From contig BCIK01000018.1 of assembly GCA_039545295.1 (NCBI GenBank), positions 373,543 through 437,542 on the forward strand: a stretch of DNA of 64,000 nucleotides, in the 5' to 3' direction. The position numbers and the translations under genes are program-made. The notes beneath the pieces were generated by a model. It made no database searches. It was not told the origin of the DNA and was given only the letters and a program-made list of their open reading frames with translations. The stretch comes from Udeniomyces pyricola. Its lineage: Eukaryota; Basidiomycota; Tremellomycetes; Cystofilobasidiales; Mrakiaceae. Below, piece after piece: positions 28,901 through 40,899 of this stretch (positions within the stretch are counted from its first letter, which is position 1; the number at the start of each line of letters is the position of its first letter).

Positions 28901-30016
28901 GGTGGGCGAGTCGACCTCGGAGACGAAGGTGGTGGCCGAGAGAAGCTGGATGGTGGAGGGAACCTCCTCGACGGGGTTGATGAGGGCCGAGATAAGGGCA
29001 GGGATGAACCTGAAGATTGAGGAAATGATCAGTTTTGGTGCCGGAAGGAAGGGAGAGGATGGTAAGCTAGACCACATGAAAATAGGAAGACAAAACTCAC
29101 TTCTCGATATCCTTGTTGGAGACAAGGGCGGTGGCGTTGGTGAGCGAGGCTCGGGCAGCCTTCTTGACCTCGGCCTTGGTGTCCCAAATGGCACCAGCGA
29201 GGACGGGGACAATGTCGGGCATGAGCTTGGCCATCTGCTCAGCAGACGACTTGACGAGGGTGTCGAGGATGGTGAGGGACCCAGTCTTGACCTGCCACTT
29301 GCCGGCAGTCTCAATCTGAGCAAGGAGCGAGGGGAGGATCAGGGGGGCGGCCCAAGGAGAGATGTACTTCTTGCAAAGCTTCTTGGTGACAGAGACGGCG
29401 GACGAGCTGTTGAATCGAAAGAGGGTCTAGAAGGGTCAGCAACGCTATCCAACAAGGAACGTAAAAAAAAACCGCAGGCAGATTCGCCACCGAAAAAAAC
29501 GAGCGAAAAAAAAAGCAAAAATTAAGGTGGCAAGCAACGCCGTACGCACGCGACGGTCTTGGTCTTGTCGGCGAAGAGCTCGAGAAGAGCAGAGAAGGCA
29601 CCCTCAGGTCGAGTGTCGACGAGGATGGGCTCGACAGCGGGACCAGCTCCCTGTTCGAGAAGAGTGAGGATGGTGTCGAGAGCAGCCTGCTTGGTCTCGG
29701 CCGACTTCTTGTCGGTGAGGGCCTACAAATCAGAGAGACGAGCAGAAGGAAATGTACGGGGCAATTCATAAGCGAAATCGAATCAGAATTTTGTCAGCTC
29801 TGATCTTGGTGGCAAAGATTGCACGAGCCGGTGGTCGATTTCCATAGACCACGGAACGCCAAGATTCAAGTTCGATCAGCAACGCACCTTGACGAGGGCG
29901 GGACCGAACCCAATGTCAACGAAGAACTGGGGTCCGCCGTTCTTGGCCTGGGAGGCGAGAGCCTCAGCGGGAGCCTTGTCGGCTTTGAAAAGGGTGGAAA
30001 CGTCGAAAGAAGACAT
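25942..30016 (-). CDS. YEF3: translation elongation factor 3 (ABC-F ATPase)
   Basis: EF3 is the fungal-type ribosome ATPase that helps release deacylated tRNA from the E site at each elongation cycle. Exons, minus strand: 30016-29888, 29722-29546, 29426-29101, 29009-27890, 27791-27645, 27536-27213, 27093-26845, 26722-26437, 26327-25942; 1047 residues against about 1044 in budding yeast. Order of parts: HEAT repeats, a four-helix region, ABC1 (GRNGSGKST about 469, LSGGWKMK), ABC2 (GPNGSGKST about 720, LSGGQKVK) with a chromodomain-like insertion, and a lysine/arginine-rich tail ending DEEL. The second donor is ambiguous: GTGCGT fits the consensus better, but only the GTACGG four bases downstream keeps frame. 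Arginine is nearly always CGA. Long open frames on the opposite strand are by-products of this codon use. Confidence 0.95.
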
Positions 30017-31231
30017 CTGGTGGATTGTGGCAAATGAGAATGAGAGCGTAAGAAAGTGGGATGTGGCAAGAGATTGATCGGAAAGAAGCGAACGATCGCA
30101 CGTTTTTTACGGCTGGGTGGCAAAAGTAGGGAGAGGGAAGGAGGAGGGAAGGGAGGGGCGAGGGCAAAAATCGAGAACGGGAAAGGGCAAGGAGAGGTGG
30201 ACGAGAGAGTGAGCTCGACGGTTCGCCACTTGAATCGAAAGGTAAACGAAGAATGCCTTGGTCAACTGACCTTTTCTAGTGAAAGAGAAGGAGAGACAGC
30301 TGTTCTGTGACAGGAACGAAGCCTAGGGGAGGCGGGAAGGGGGGGTGGGNNNNNNNNNNNNNNNNNNNNNGGGGGGGAAAGAGGAGAGGGTGGGAGCACG
30401 AGAGGGGAACGCAGACGAAGATTCAGTTTCCAGAAAAGACATCGGCTAGCCACCGCCCAGAGGCAACTCGTCGTCCGCTCCACCCTTGCCTAACCATCAA
30501 ATCGATCCATGAATCGAACATTCCACATTCTCACATATCCGCCCTGCCACACGTCTCTTTCGCCTCTCGAAAGTCAATCCAACGTCCAACCACCAACCAC
30601 CAACCACCAATGTCAAAATCGATTGGAATATTTGATGATGCATCTTGCTTGTCTCTGTGCATGTACTACATAAATCGTATAAGTGCATATCATGTATATA
30701 ACCAACTAAATCGACGAGACGACCAATACGATTGATCACGAACGGAATTCATCAGAGCCGGCGGGCGCGGCGCGCACGCTCTCGGTCGATTCGTAAATGC
30801 GCGCCCAAAAGTCGTCACCGTGCCGTATGAGAGGAGGCAACAGAGGTTTCCGTAAGCCCCAAGTTGGTAAGAACGATATCCTATGGGATGCCATAAGTCA
30901 GCTCATCATCCCCTCCTGAGCCAAGGGCACCTCGATCAGACTGCAGGCAGAGAGACTCGTGAGCCTGATGATCGATGCATGCGACCTTTGACGGATCAGA
31001 TCTCAGATCTCAGAGCTTGCGCGCTTGAGCGAGGGCCTGAGCGCGTAGCGGACTCGCCCGACCGACCGACCATCTCTCCCCCATTGTCCACCATCACCAC
31101 TTGTCTCGTTAACTTCTTCAATCTCGCTCTCCTGCCCCACCTCCATCAACCGTTGCAAAGTTTGGGACTTTGACGTCATCCTTCACATCCAAACTAAATC
31201 GGTCCAACAAAAGTCATAACCTCTCAACACC
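30017..31231. promoter_or_regulatory. divergent promoter region EF3 / COG6 with assembly gap
   Basis: About 1.2 kb separates the two divergent start codons, and no gene is supported. The EF3 side is purine-rich on plus (CT-rich leader on the coding strand) and is interrupted by the assembly gap. A heptamer-like CCAACCA repeat lies at about 30586-30610. The stretch 30730-31060 is unremarkable. Confidence 0.6.
30350..30370. other. assembly gap (21 N) inside a poly-G tract
   Basis: Twenty-one undetermined bases lie between G-runs. The true length is unknown; the flanks suggest a long G/C homopolymer that stopped sequencing. Confidence 0.97.
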
Positions 31232-34200
31232 ATGTCGGTCGTACAGACGCCCTCTTCATCTCCGCCAACCTTGACTTCCTCTCTTCCCCGGCGCCCTTCA
31301 TCGACCCCGACGCGTAACCCCATCTCGTTGAGATTGCATAAAGTCCTCGCCTCTTCCTTTGACGACGAAGCTTCCCGAGAGGCTCTCGAGACCGTTTCTG
31401 CTTTCTACAGCTCGAGTACTTTGCCGGCCTCGGCCGAGCACGACCCTGCAACCAACGGCAAGGAAGGCTCGCGACCCAGCGAGCAGTGGGAGGGAGCAGC
31501 TGAGCGGGCCCGACGAGGACTCAGGCGAGATGGTGAGGAGAGGCTTGCCGAAAGCAGTAGGAAATTTCTCGAGGCATTTGGACAGGTCGACAAGGTGAGA
31601 GCCTCGTCTCGTGCATGCCACTGCGATCACGCCGTCGCGTGCGAGTTCAAAGTACAAGGAGCATTCGGGCGTGGGCTTTGGTTTTATTCGTCCGAGTACG
31701 AGTCAATCCTCACTGGCGTGGTCCAAAGGAAGGACCTCGAATATATGTACCCGTCATTGCTTGTTACCGAATTGGAAAGGGTGGCCGAGACAAGTGTATG
31801 AAACAGTACTGACGTCAGCTTCTCCTGTGGCTTTGGCTCTTTTCTCTCATGCTCTGATGTTTCGCCATTTTCTCTTCACAGAAACTCGAGATTCTTCAGC
31901 ACCATATGCAGGAAATGCACACCCGATGCGATGATGTCCAGGCTCGACTGACCTCTGCCAATAGCGGAAGCCAGTTTCTCCTTGAACGCGCCGAGGGCCT
32001 TCGGGCACAAGAGTACGGCCCCTGATGTTGTGTGATCTTTCGAATGTTCTCAAGACGATCGTGAATTAACCAACACCTTCGATACACCTCATACGCTAAC
32101 GACAACAATCATCTTATTTCGTCTTCCAGAGCTTCAACACAACTGCGCTCGACCCTGATCGACCTCTTCCTCTCTCGATTTACGCTTGCACAGTCAGAGC
32201 TTGACACCCTCACGTCGAGAGAGGTGCCCGTCGGCATGGAGCTCTTCGCAGCGATGGACCGTGTGGTAGAGATCAGGAAGGACTGTCGCGCGTTACTCGG
32301 TGGGGAGGAAGGTGGTACGACGGCCGGGTACGTTTCGCTGTCGTGTTATGGACGGTTTTGCGGCGATCCGTAAACTAAACACCCATTCCATCGGGTTTGA
32401 ATGCTCTCTCACAGACTCGACATTATGAGGGTTACTAGCCAACAACTTGAGGCTGGATATCAAAAGATCTACCGCTGGTGCTCGTTTGAGTTTCGGCAAT
32501 TTGTGCGCGAAGCTCAGCTCGAAGTCGGCGTCGTCATGCGAGAGGCTGTCAAACGACTGCGAGATCGAAAGCCCCTACTGAAGTATGTCAATTCAAAGCG
32601 ATACATCTCCACCATTAAAACAAGAATCTCAGCTAACCTTCTTGGATTGCTCGGTTGCATCGCTCATGTCCTCTAGCGAAGCACTTCAGATCCTGTCGAG
32701 TCTTCGTCAATCATCCCTTCTCACCCTTTTCCTCGAAGCGCTCACCCGTGGAACCTCTTCCACCAATCCCAACCCTATCGAGCTCCATGCACATGACCCT
32801 CAACGATACATTGGAGACATGCTTGCCTGGATCCATCAAGCGACGGCGGGCGAAAGAGAGTTTCTAGAGAGCCTGTTCGGCGTTGGCGGCGACGGCAGGA
32901 TGGTAGGTAGCACGAGAACTTTCAAGGGTAGCTCCACAGCTCGTCGAACGCGAGATACCAATGATGCCGAAGATATGATGGTCGGGGGAGGACAAACCTT
33001 GAACGATGAGGAGGAGAAAGAGGACCTAGTGAGAGGAATGTTGGATCGGGATCTGGAAGGGTGCTGCCGACCATTGAGGGTAAGTCATGTCTGCCGTACA
33101 GTATATGCTCTTGTTCAGTCTTCTGGAGCTTTCCACAAAGCTGATACGACTCTTTTTGTTTTCTTCCTATCAGATCCGGATCCGAGACACCATAAAGTCT
33201 CAGGACGGCGTCCTCGAGTTGTACCGAATCGTCAATCTCTTGCAGTTCTATCTCGTCACTATGAAGCGCACTATCGGCGATGATGCGATACTCACCAAGA
33301 CACTCCGAGAGTACGCTCTCTGCCTCGCCACCTTTTACTGTCTCTTCTGTCTCGCGATCCATACATTGCTGATCTCTGTGCCTTCGTCAATTTCAACAGT
33401 ATCCATGACGTCTCCTATCGCACATTCTTCGACACACTTGACGCAAAAGGACGATCGCTCCTCCGCTTCTTGCATGTTCGTCTTGTCTCTGATTGACGTC
33501 CTGGCCAGATCTCAACCTATGCCCTCTACCTCATTTTGACCCGAAGCAAAATTACTCTCCTGCATCTCCTCCCCCCCCCCCCCTTACGCCCTGGATGCGA
33601 GTGTCATAAAGCCTCCAGATGCAGACCTCTCGCCACCTATCGCCCTACGGGATGCCTCGCTCACCCTCCGAGAACTCTTGTCTGTCCACGAGTCGGCACT
33701 CATCGATGCCGCTCCGCCCGCGTCTATGGCTGGAGCCGCACCAAGTGGAGAAATGGAAGAGCTCGAAACCGAGTTCAGCCGCATCATGGACGCCGCCATC
33801 GACCCGCTGCTTGAGATGTGCAGACGAATGGCAGATCTCCGAGGAGAAAAGGGCGGAGGATGGGAGCGCGCCATCTTCCTTGCCAACTGCGTCGGCTATC
33901 TTGAGGTAAGTATGCGATGGCCTCTTCGTGATGGTATCGCCCTCTGATGCGTCGATCAGATCAGTCTCGCTGGTCAAACTGATGGTCCTTTATTCTGATT
34001 GTTGTCGTCATTTTTCTCTATAGCACGTTCTCGAGTCGTTCGATTTCACGCGAGCAAGGATCGCGCTACTGCAGGATCAAATGGAGCGCCACGTGAAGCT
34101 TCTCACGGACGAGCATGTGAGTTTCTCTTGGCGGGTCAAACGTCCACAATGACCTGATCGAAACAAGCTGACCGAGTATTGACATGGGCTTAATTCAGTT

Positions 34201-34671
34201 CGAGCGATGCTTGCAACGGAGTGGTTTGGAGCCTATCTACAAGACCCTTCAAACGACAGAGCCAAGTGTAGGTAGACATTTTTTTTTTTTCTTCAAGAGG
34301 AGATCTTCTTGCTCCACGGGTGTTACGATAGATGAATCTGACTGTTTCTTTTCACTCATCCACGACCATATCAGACACCTCTCTCGCGAGTGCCGGCGAC
34401 GTCTCCCTCGGCGTTAACCTCTGCTCTCAAGGCGTTCGACGCCTATCTCACCCACCTCGATGTCCTCTCTTCGCCATCTCTGACCCTGCTCTCGTCTCCA
34501 GCGCTGCATCGATCGATCCACCGATCGGCTCTCGAGCGACTTGTGAGCGTCTACGACGAGGTTTGGGCGGCAGTCATGGACTCGGACCGTGGGCGGTACG
34601 AGTTCCCAGAGAGCATGCTCATTCGGGGGCGTGAAGAGGTTCGGACGCTGCTTGGTGTTGAAAGCGCATGA
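31232..34671 (+). CDS. COG6: conserved oligomeric Golgi complex subunit 6
   Basis: COG6 is part of the eight-subunit COG tethering complex for retrograde transport within the Golgi. Exons: 31232-31594, 31882-32012, 32130-32327, 32415-32582, 32677-33079, 33174-33310, 33400-33475, 33612-33905, 34024-34116, 34199-34267, 34375-34671; 742 residues. Family-typical stretches include RKFLEAFGQVD followed by a coiled coil, GYQKIYRWCSFEFR, DMLAWIHQATAGEREFLESLF, and SLLRFLH joined to PPDADLSPP. The 136-nt intron 33476-33611 contains a 13-C run and ends at a weak AAG acceptor, the only AG that keeps the frame; it gives the join expected of the family. The protein is soluble, with no signal or membrane segment. 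The first exon, low in similarity, is rich in Ser and Pro. Confidence 0.88.
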
Positions 34672-35633
34672 TGAAATTTGCATGTCATTTCCTTGTTCTT
34701 CCTCTAGTTGTTCGTTGATGTTGCTTCTGAGATGAACTTGACTTGCAGCATCGTTTGAGCTATGATCGATCGAGGCGATAAACTGAAGCGCGATGATGTT
34801 GAGTTGGACCGGTGTAATCAATCCATCAAATCTGGCGAACAAAGGAGGTGGTGGGTGACATGACTTTGCATCATGATTGGCAAATCGCGAGACCCAATTC
34901 CTGGCGGCACTTTCGCCGCTCTTCGGATATAGCCTATTACGAGTCTGCAGACGCGGTCGGTCACGAGGGAGTTTTCATTCACGCCAGATCAAAGGTGACA
35001 CGCCATCACATGCGGACAAGTCGTTGGGGTGAGCATGGTGATAGGAGGTAGAAGAAGAAAACCAGGAAAAAGCAAACAAGAGAAAGTGATGATGCGGCAG
35101 ATACATGCGCATATTTTTGTTTTTGTTTTTCTTTCTTTTTGGTCGATCGAAGGAAGAATCCAATTGAGATCAAGCGCCGGATAGTGACGCAGCAGCTCGA
35201 ACAGACGACTCGTTTTGGCGATGGATGCAAGCTCGTGATACGACGGGTCGCGACGATGATGCGAGGATCCGAGGCGCGTCGGCTAGCCAAGGAACGAACG
35301 GAGTAAGAGACTATTCATATATTCGAGGTAGATCCGACTGAGTGAGATGCTAAGGGGGCGGGGGACAGCTGTGGGGGAATATCGAAGAGGCGAGTGGTGT
35401 CAGGTGATTGAAGGGTCAAGAAAATGATCAGTGACTGCTGATGATTTCGAACGGTTGAACCGGTTTTCCTTTTGGTTCCCTCTTCTTCACTTTGACCTTT
35501 TTCTTTCTTCCTTCCTCCCAACCAACAACCGCTCCCATCCTTCAGCTGCCCAACCCTCAGCTCCCCTAGTCCTCTCCCCTCCTGTTTGTTCTCTGTGCAA
35601 TCACCTTGTAACCGCTAGTTTCTCTCTCCAGCC
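34672..35633. other. intergenic between COG6 and GDH2
   Basis: No gene is supported in this 962-base region. The last 200 bases are CT-rich and include the likely leader of the dehydrogenase gene. The central part carries A/G-rich stretches (35040-35100) and no repeats of note. Confidence 0.6.
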
Positions 35634-38600
35634 ATGCCATCCGTAAGTCTTGCCCATGTTTGGTCGGTCCATCGAGCCTCCCATCGCAAGAGCCGCTATC
35701 GCCGCCCGGCGGCTGCTTGCCTGCTTGCTGCGTTTTGGCGAGGGAAGCCCCTCTCGATTTCAGCCTGGCTCGTCCCTCCAAGGTTGTTTGGTTCTATCCC
35801 TGGCTGGTCATGATGATACTTTAGTCATACTCCCCCAAACTGCTTGCCAAACGCCTTTAGAGGGTCATGACGCTACGCTTGTCAACAGACCGGACCGTCG
35901 TCGGCAACGACAACCTCGAGCCGCATCTGGCGCCCCTCCCCCTCTCCTCTCTCCGATCTATCAGCTGATGCCAGTTCTTGTTGCTTGCCATGTCTTTATA
36001 TCCTATTCCATACATGTCTGTCGATACATAGACTCCTTCGTCTCCTCCCCGACCCCTTCCCCACCACCTCCGTCCCGAGTCGGGCTTGTCGACCAGGACC
36101 AACTCGGAGAACTCCATCCATCGCCTCCGCAAGGACACCATTGGCTACAAAGATGCCGTCTTCCCCAAGAAGGCCGAACAACAGGTCCACGTCGAAAAGA
36201 TCGTTGGTGACCTTGGCTTTATCCCGACCGACCTCGTCAGGGGCGAAGTTGGGTGGTTCTACCAGTACGCATCTCATCTCCTCTTTCCGACCACGTCATG
36301 TTTGGCTCTACGGGGCAACTTTCCCCTCTCTTTCGATCTCACGCCTGAATCGACGACCGAGGCCTGACGACGCTTCTCGTTTCTTCCCTTTAGGCACCTT
36401 GGTATCGATGACACCTACTTTGTGAGTTGGCACATGCAGACATGTTTCGATTCGAGCTCGGCCCGCTGACCTCCTTGCACAATCCGGTTCATTCACCCGC
36501 CAGGCGTCGGAGGCTCCCGAACTGATCGCTGAGCACATCATGGCCCTGTGAGCATCCAGCCAACATTGAAGGGTTGTTGTAACTCATGTCGTATACACCT
36601 TCTGACTCATTTGTAACCTCTCCTTCATGTTTCCGATCGTAGCTACGGCGCTAAAATCCTTGCCTACACCAAGCACTCTACGGACAAGCTCGTGATTGAC
36701 CTTGAGAAGATCCAGCCTGAAGAGGCTGGCAAGAAGGAAGGTGTGTATATTCGCCATCGCTCGTGATGGGTTGCTCATGTTCCATCATCTGACATATTCC
36801 TCTTCAATTTTTACCCTGCTTCAGGTGCTATCTGGATCCACACTTCCGAGGCCGGCAAGACGGCTGAGGAGGGTCCAGGAGCTAAGGGTTCGTTATCTGC
36901 TTCCTGGGTCGCTATCTCGCTCGACTGTTGATTATGTACTAATTGATGCCGTTGGCTTTCACCTTGTTTTTGTCTGCATTTTGTCCGCGATCCCATCAAC
37001 GCGTTTTGTCTTGACGTTTGTGGCTCACAGTCGAAAAACGCATCGACTCGCTCTACCTTGACAGCTCGGACCCCAAGAAGTCGTACCGAATCGAGACGTA
37101 CCGATCTTCGGGCTCAATTTCGGCCACCAACACCCAATCCGTCCGATGCTACTTCGTCACTCGATCGTCTTTGCCTGAATACACCCCTACGGGCAAGCCC
37201 GCCAGGATTGAAGACGTCTCGGACCCCATCTTCCTCGAGAAGGCGAGCGACAACACCAAGGAGATTTACCAGGGTATCCTTGGCGAGGTCGAGAAGCGAT
37301 CTGCTCCTGTCATTGAGGTCTACGAGGTCGAGGGCACGCGTGAGATGAGGGTCGTCATGGGTTTCAAGGTCAGTGCATCGTAGCCATCTTCAAAATTCCC
37401 TCGGCTGACTCTGTTAGCTGATCAGTGTTTTTCATACATCTTTGCAGATGGGCGGTACCAACCACTTCTTCAGCGCCCTCAGTGATCTCTACCACTTCTA
37501 CGGCCTCTACTCCACCCGAAAGTACGTCGAGCACTTCAGCAACGGCATCACCATCATCTGTGAGTACCATCTTCGTCGCGTTCATCTTCTCTGTTTTTGT
37601 TTTGCTCGAGAATTACGATCTGACGTTGAACTCCCAATGGTTGCTTGTAGCGATGTACCTGCGAGGTGTCCCAAACTCTCAGGCTCCCCCCATTGAGAAC
37701 TCGATCCATCAGATCATCAAGGAGGCGTCTCTCTTGTACTGCCTGCCCGACAACCCCTTCTTTGGTGCCGGCAAGGGTCATGCTGTCCAGGAGGCCACCT
37801 ACGCCTACATGGGATGGATCTTCTCCCAGCACTTCTCGAACCGACTCGGTCACTCCTATGTCGCTCTCAAGAACGTTCTGGACGACTCGAACCCGGTTCA
37901 TGCTGAGGTGTAAGTCTAGCATGTTTGTTCACGCTCCCAGAATCCAATCGAGTTGTATATTGATGCTGATTCTACTTTGTCTTGCTCTTTCAGTCTCAAC
38001 AACATCAAGACTCGATTCCGAGAGGAGACCTTCACCCGAGAATCGATCCGAGATGTTATTTTGGCCTACCCCGAGCTCGTACGTGTCTTGTTACTCATTG
38101 CGGGTTTGTTCCATTCTATCGTTTGTCGATACTCATTCTTTTCCCACACACCTGCCCCCTCTCCCTCGATTTCTCCATCCTCAACGTACAGATTCGACTC
38201 CTCTACCTTCACTTTGCCATGATCCACTACCCGGTTGCCGATGAGACGGCCTCTCTCATGCCGACACTCAGTTACCAGCGTCTTCAACAGGCTCAGCCTC
38301 TTAACGACGAGGAGCTCTACGCCAAGATTCGAAAGACGGTCGGCAACCCTCACGACCTGCAGATTCTCGAGGCTTTCCTTGTTTTCAACAAGCACGTTCT
38401 CAAGAGTCAGTTCACCTTCTTTATGTATACACATTATGACATCAGCTCTTTTCGGTCACAAACTGACAATGCTTGAATCAACTTCACTCTTCAGCCAACT
38501 TCTACCAGCCCACTAAGGTTGCGCTTTCTTTCCGGTTCGACCCATCATTCCTCCCTAAGGTCGAGTACCCCAAAACTCCCTATGGTCTCTTCCTTGTCGT

Positions 38601-40899
38601 TGGTTCTGACTTCCGAGGCTTCCACGTCCGATTCCGAGACGTCGCCCGAGGAGGTATCCGAATCATCAGGTCTCGCAACCGAGAGTGGGTTTTTCTTTTC
38701 TTCTTGCGCTGCTTGCCTCTTTCTCTCCTGGGATCGTTTGGCTCATCCTGTTCTACCCCTGTATCATCAACTGCCCAGGCAATACTCGATGAACGCTCGC
38801 AAGCTCTTTGACGAGAACTACGGCCTCGCTTCGACTCAGGCGCTCAAGAACAAGGATATTCCCGAGGGGGGTGCCAAGGGAACCATCCTTCCCTCGCTCG
38901 GCGCGAACCCCCGGGTTTGCTTCGAGCACTATGTCGACGCCATCATCGATCTTCTTCTTCCGGGAGAGACCCCGGGCATCAAGATCCGACTCGTCGACCT
39001 TTACAACAAGCCCGAGGTTCTCTTTGCGGGTCCTGATGAGGGAACCGCCGACATGATGGACTGGGCCGCCATGCACGCCCGAGCTCGAGGTGCCCCGTAC
39101 GTCATCTTCATCCCTGAAAGTTGTGTGTCTGCAATTAGTTGACTGACTGAAATATCCAATTTTTTGTACACACAGTTGGTGGAAGTCATTCACAACCGGC
39201 AAGTCGGCCGAGGCTCTCGGTGGAATCGTGAGTGTCCAGTTGATGATGCAAGGAATGTCACACTTTTGAGTTGCACGCTAACCATTACCAATCTCGATCT
39301 CTTTTTCCCAGCCTCACGACACCTACGGTATGACTTCGCTCTCCGTCAGGCAGTACGTTGAGGGTATCTATGACTCGCTCGCTTGGAACGAGAAGGAGGT
39401 TACCAAGGTAAGTATCTTTCTTCAGAGTTCTGTCCCTTGCTTGCCCACTACTTGGGATCTGATCTTGTGGTCTTTTGTTCTCACTTGTAGTTCCAAACCG
39501 GTGGTCCCGATGGAGATCTCGGCTCCAATGAGATTTTGCTCTCTAACGACAAGACCATCGCCATCATCGACGGAAGTGGTGTCATCTACGATCCCACTGG
39601 TCTAAACCGACCGGAGCTCATCCGACTCGCCAAGGCCCGAATCCCGATTGAGAACTTCAACATCTCCCTTCTCTCAGCCGACGGTTACCGAGTCCTCGTT
39701 GACGACCAGGACATCACTCTCCCGACTGGCGAGAAGGTTCTCGACGGTACCGAGTTCAGGAACGGTGCTCATCTCCGATTCAAGGCCGATATCTTTGTTC
39801 CCTGCGGAGGTCGAGTACGTCGATGGTCATTGACTATCTGGGCTGGTCTCTTGTGTTTGACCTTCCGTGGCTGAGCCGTCACCCTCCATCTGCTTTCTGT
39901 CTCCCTTCAGCCCGAGTCTGTCAACATCACCAACGTTTCCAAGCTCTTTGACGCCGATGGCAAGCCCCACTTCAAGGCCGTCGTCGAGGGTGCCAACCTC
40001 TTCTTTACCCAGCAGGCCCGACTCCACTTGGAGAAGAAGGGTGTCATCGTCTTCAAGGATTCCTCGGCCAACAAGGTTTGTATTATACTTTCCTGCCCAG
40101 TGTTATTTGTGTATTCCCTTGCTGCAGTACCTCTGATGCTCATCCCAAATCTCACCCTTTCATTTGACCAAATAGGGTGGTGTCACTTCGTCGAGTCTTG
40201 AGGTCCTCGCCGGTCTCGGTTTGACCGACGCCGAGTACCTGGAGAACATGCTTTGCAAAGACGGCAAGCCCTCGGCCTTCTACGCATCCTACGTCAAGGA
40301 TATCCAGGCCAAGGTCGCCGAGAACGGTCGGGTCGAATTTGATTGCATCTGGAAGGAGTTCAACCGAAGGGTAAGCTTCTTTGGATCCAATCCTCCTTTC
40401 TCCCTTTCCAAAGGCGGTGTTGACAAACCGCCCTCTTTTCCTTGTACTAACGATGATTGTGATGTTTCGTGTCTATTTGGCTTTTGTAGAAGGGAACTGT
40501 GCCCCGAACGCTCTTGTCGGACGAGCTCTCTGGCACGCTCAACGCCCTCCAGGTCGAACTTGAAGAGTCCCACGGACTGTACGAGCTCGAGGAAAGCAGG
40601 AAGATGGTCCTCCGAAAGGCCATTCCCAAGACGCTCGTCGACAAGGTCGGACTCGAGGTCATCATGGAGCGATTGCCTGAGCAGGTAAGTTGAACTATGG
40701 ATTCCTTTGATGGGCTGAATATCGTACGAACCTCGCTGACATGCCCATGCGCTTTCCGTCCTTTGTCGTATCTTAGTACCTCCGAGCGCTCTGGTCAGCC
40801 TACGTCTCGAGTCGATACCTCTACACTCACGGTATCGGCGCGTCCCAAGTCGACTTCTTCCTCTTCTTTACCTCGCTCGGAAACCCTTCCTCCGTCTAG
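35634..40899 (+). CDS. GDH2: NAD-specific glutamate dehydrogenase, large fungal type
   Basis: This catabolic dehydrogenase oxidises glutamate to 2-oxoglutarate and ammonium with NAD. Exons: 35634-35642, 36032-36264, 36394-36421, 36504-36547, 36643-36740, 36825-36887, 37031-37368, 37448-37559, 37651-37909, 37994-38078, 38192-38405, 38495-38684, 38779-39096, 39176-39227, 39312-39407, 39491-39814, 39911-40075, 40176-40370, 40490-40684, 40777-40899. The 20 exons give 1046 residues, the size of the fungal homotetrameric class. Signatures: RDVARGGIRIIRSR, the glutamate-binding PEGGAKGTI, PDEGTADMMDW, TGGPDGDLGSNEILL in the nucleotide fold, and VVEGANLFFT. The first coding exon is just nine bases (Met-Pro-Ser), before a 389-nt intron; the acceptor at 36031 is chosen because it keeps phase. 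The protein therefore starts with a short Pro-rich tail. Confidence 0.93.

Noticed and set aside
27890..29525. Long plus-strand frames (376 and 307 codons) opposite EF3
   Set aside because: They are exact shadows of EF3 exon 4. The coding strand avoids TTA, CTA and TCA codons, so the antisense lacks stops. Their composition (Gly/Val/Asp/Leu) resembles no domain.
33571..33583. Apparent frameshift at a C13 run in COG6
   Set aside because: The frame seemed broken until the acceptor at 33611 (AAAG) was considered. It removes the C run within a 136-nt intron and gives the expected PPDADLSPP join in phase.
22654..40899. Nitrogen-metabolism gene cluster (GLN1 and GDH2)
   Set aside because: The two genes are over 10 kb apart, separated by EF3 and COG6, and share no promoter. 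Their proximity looks accidental.
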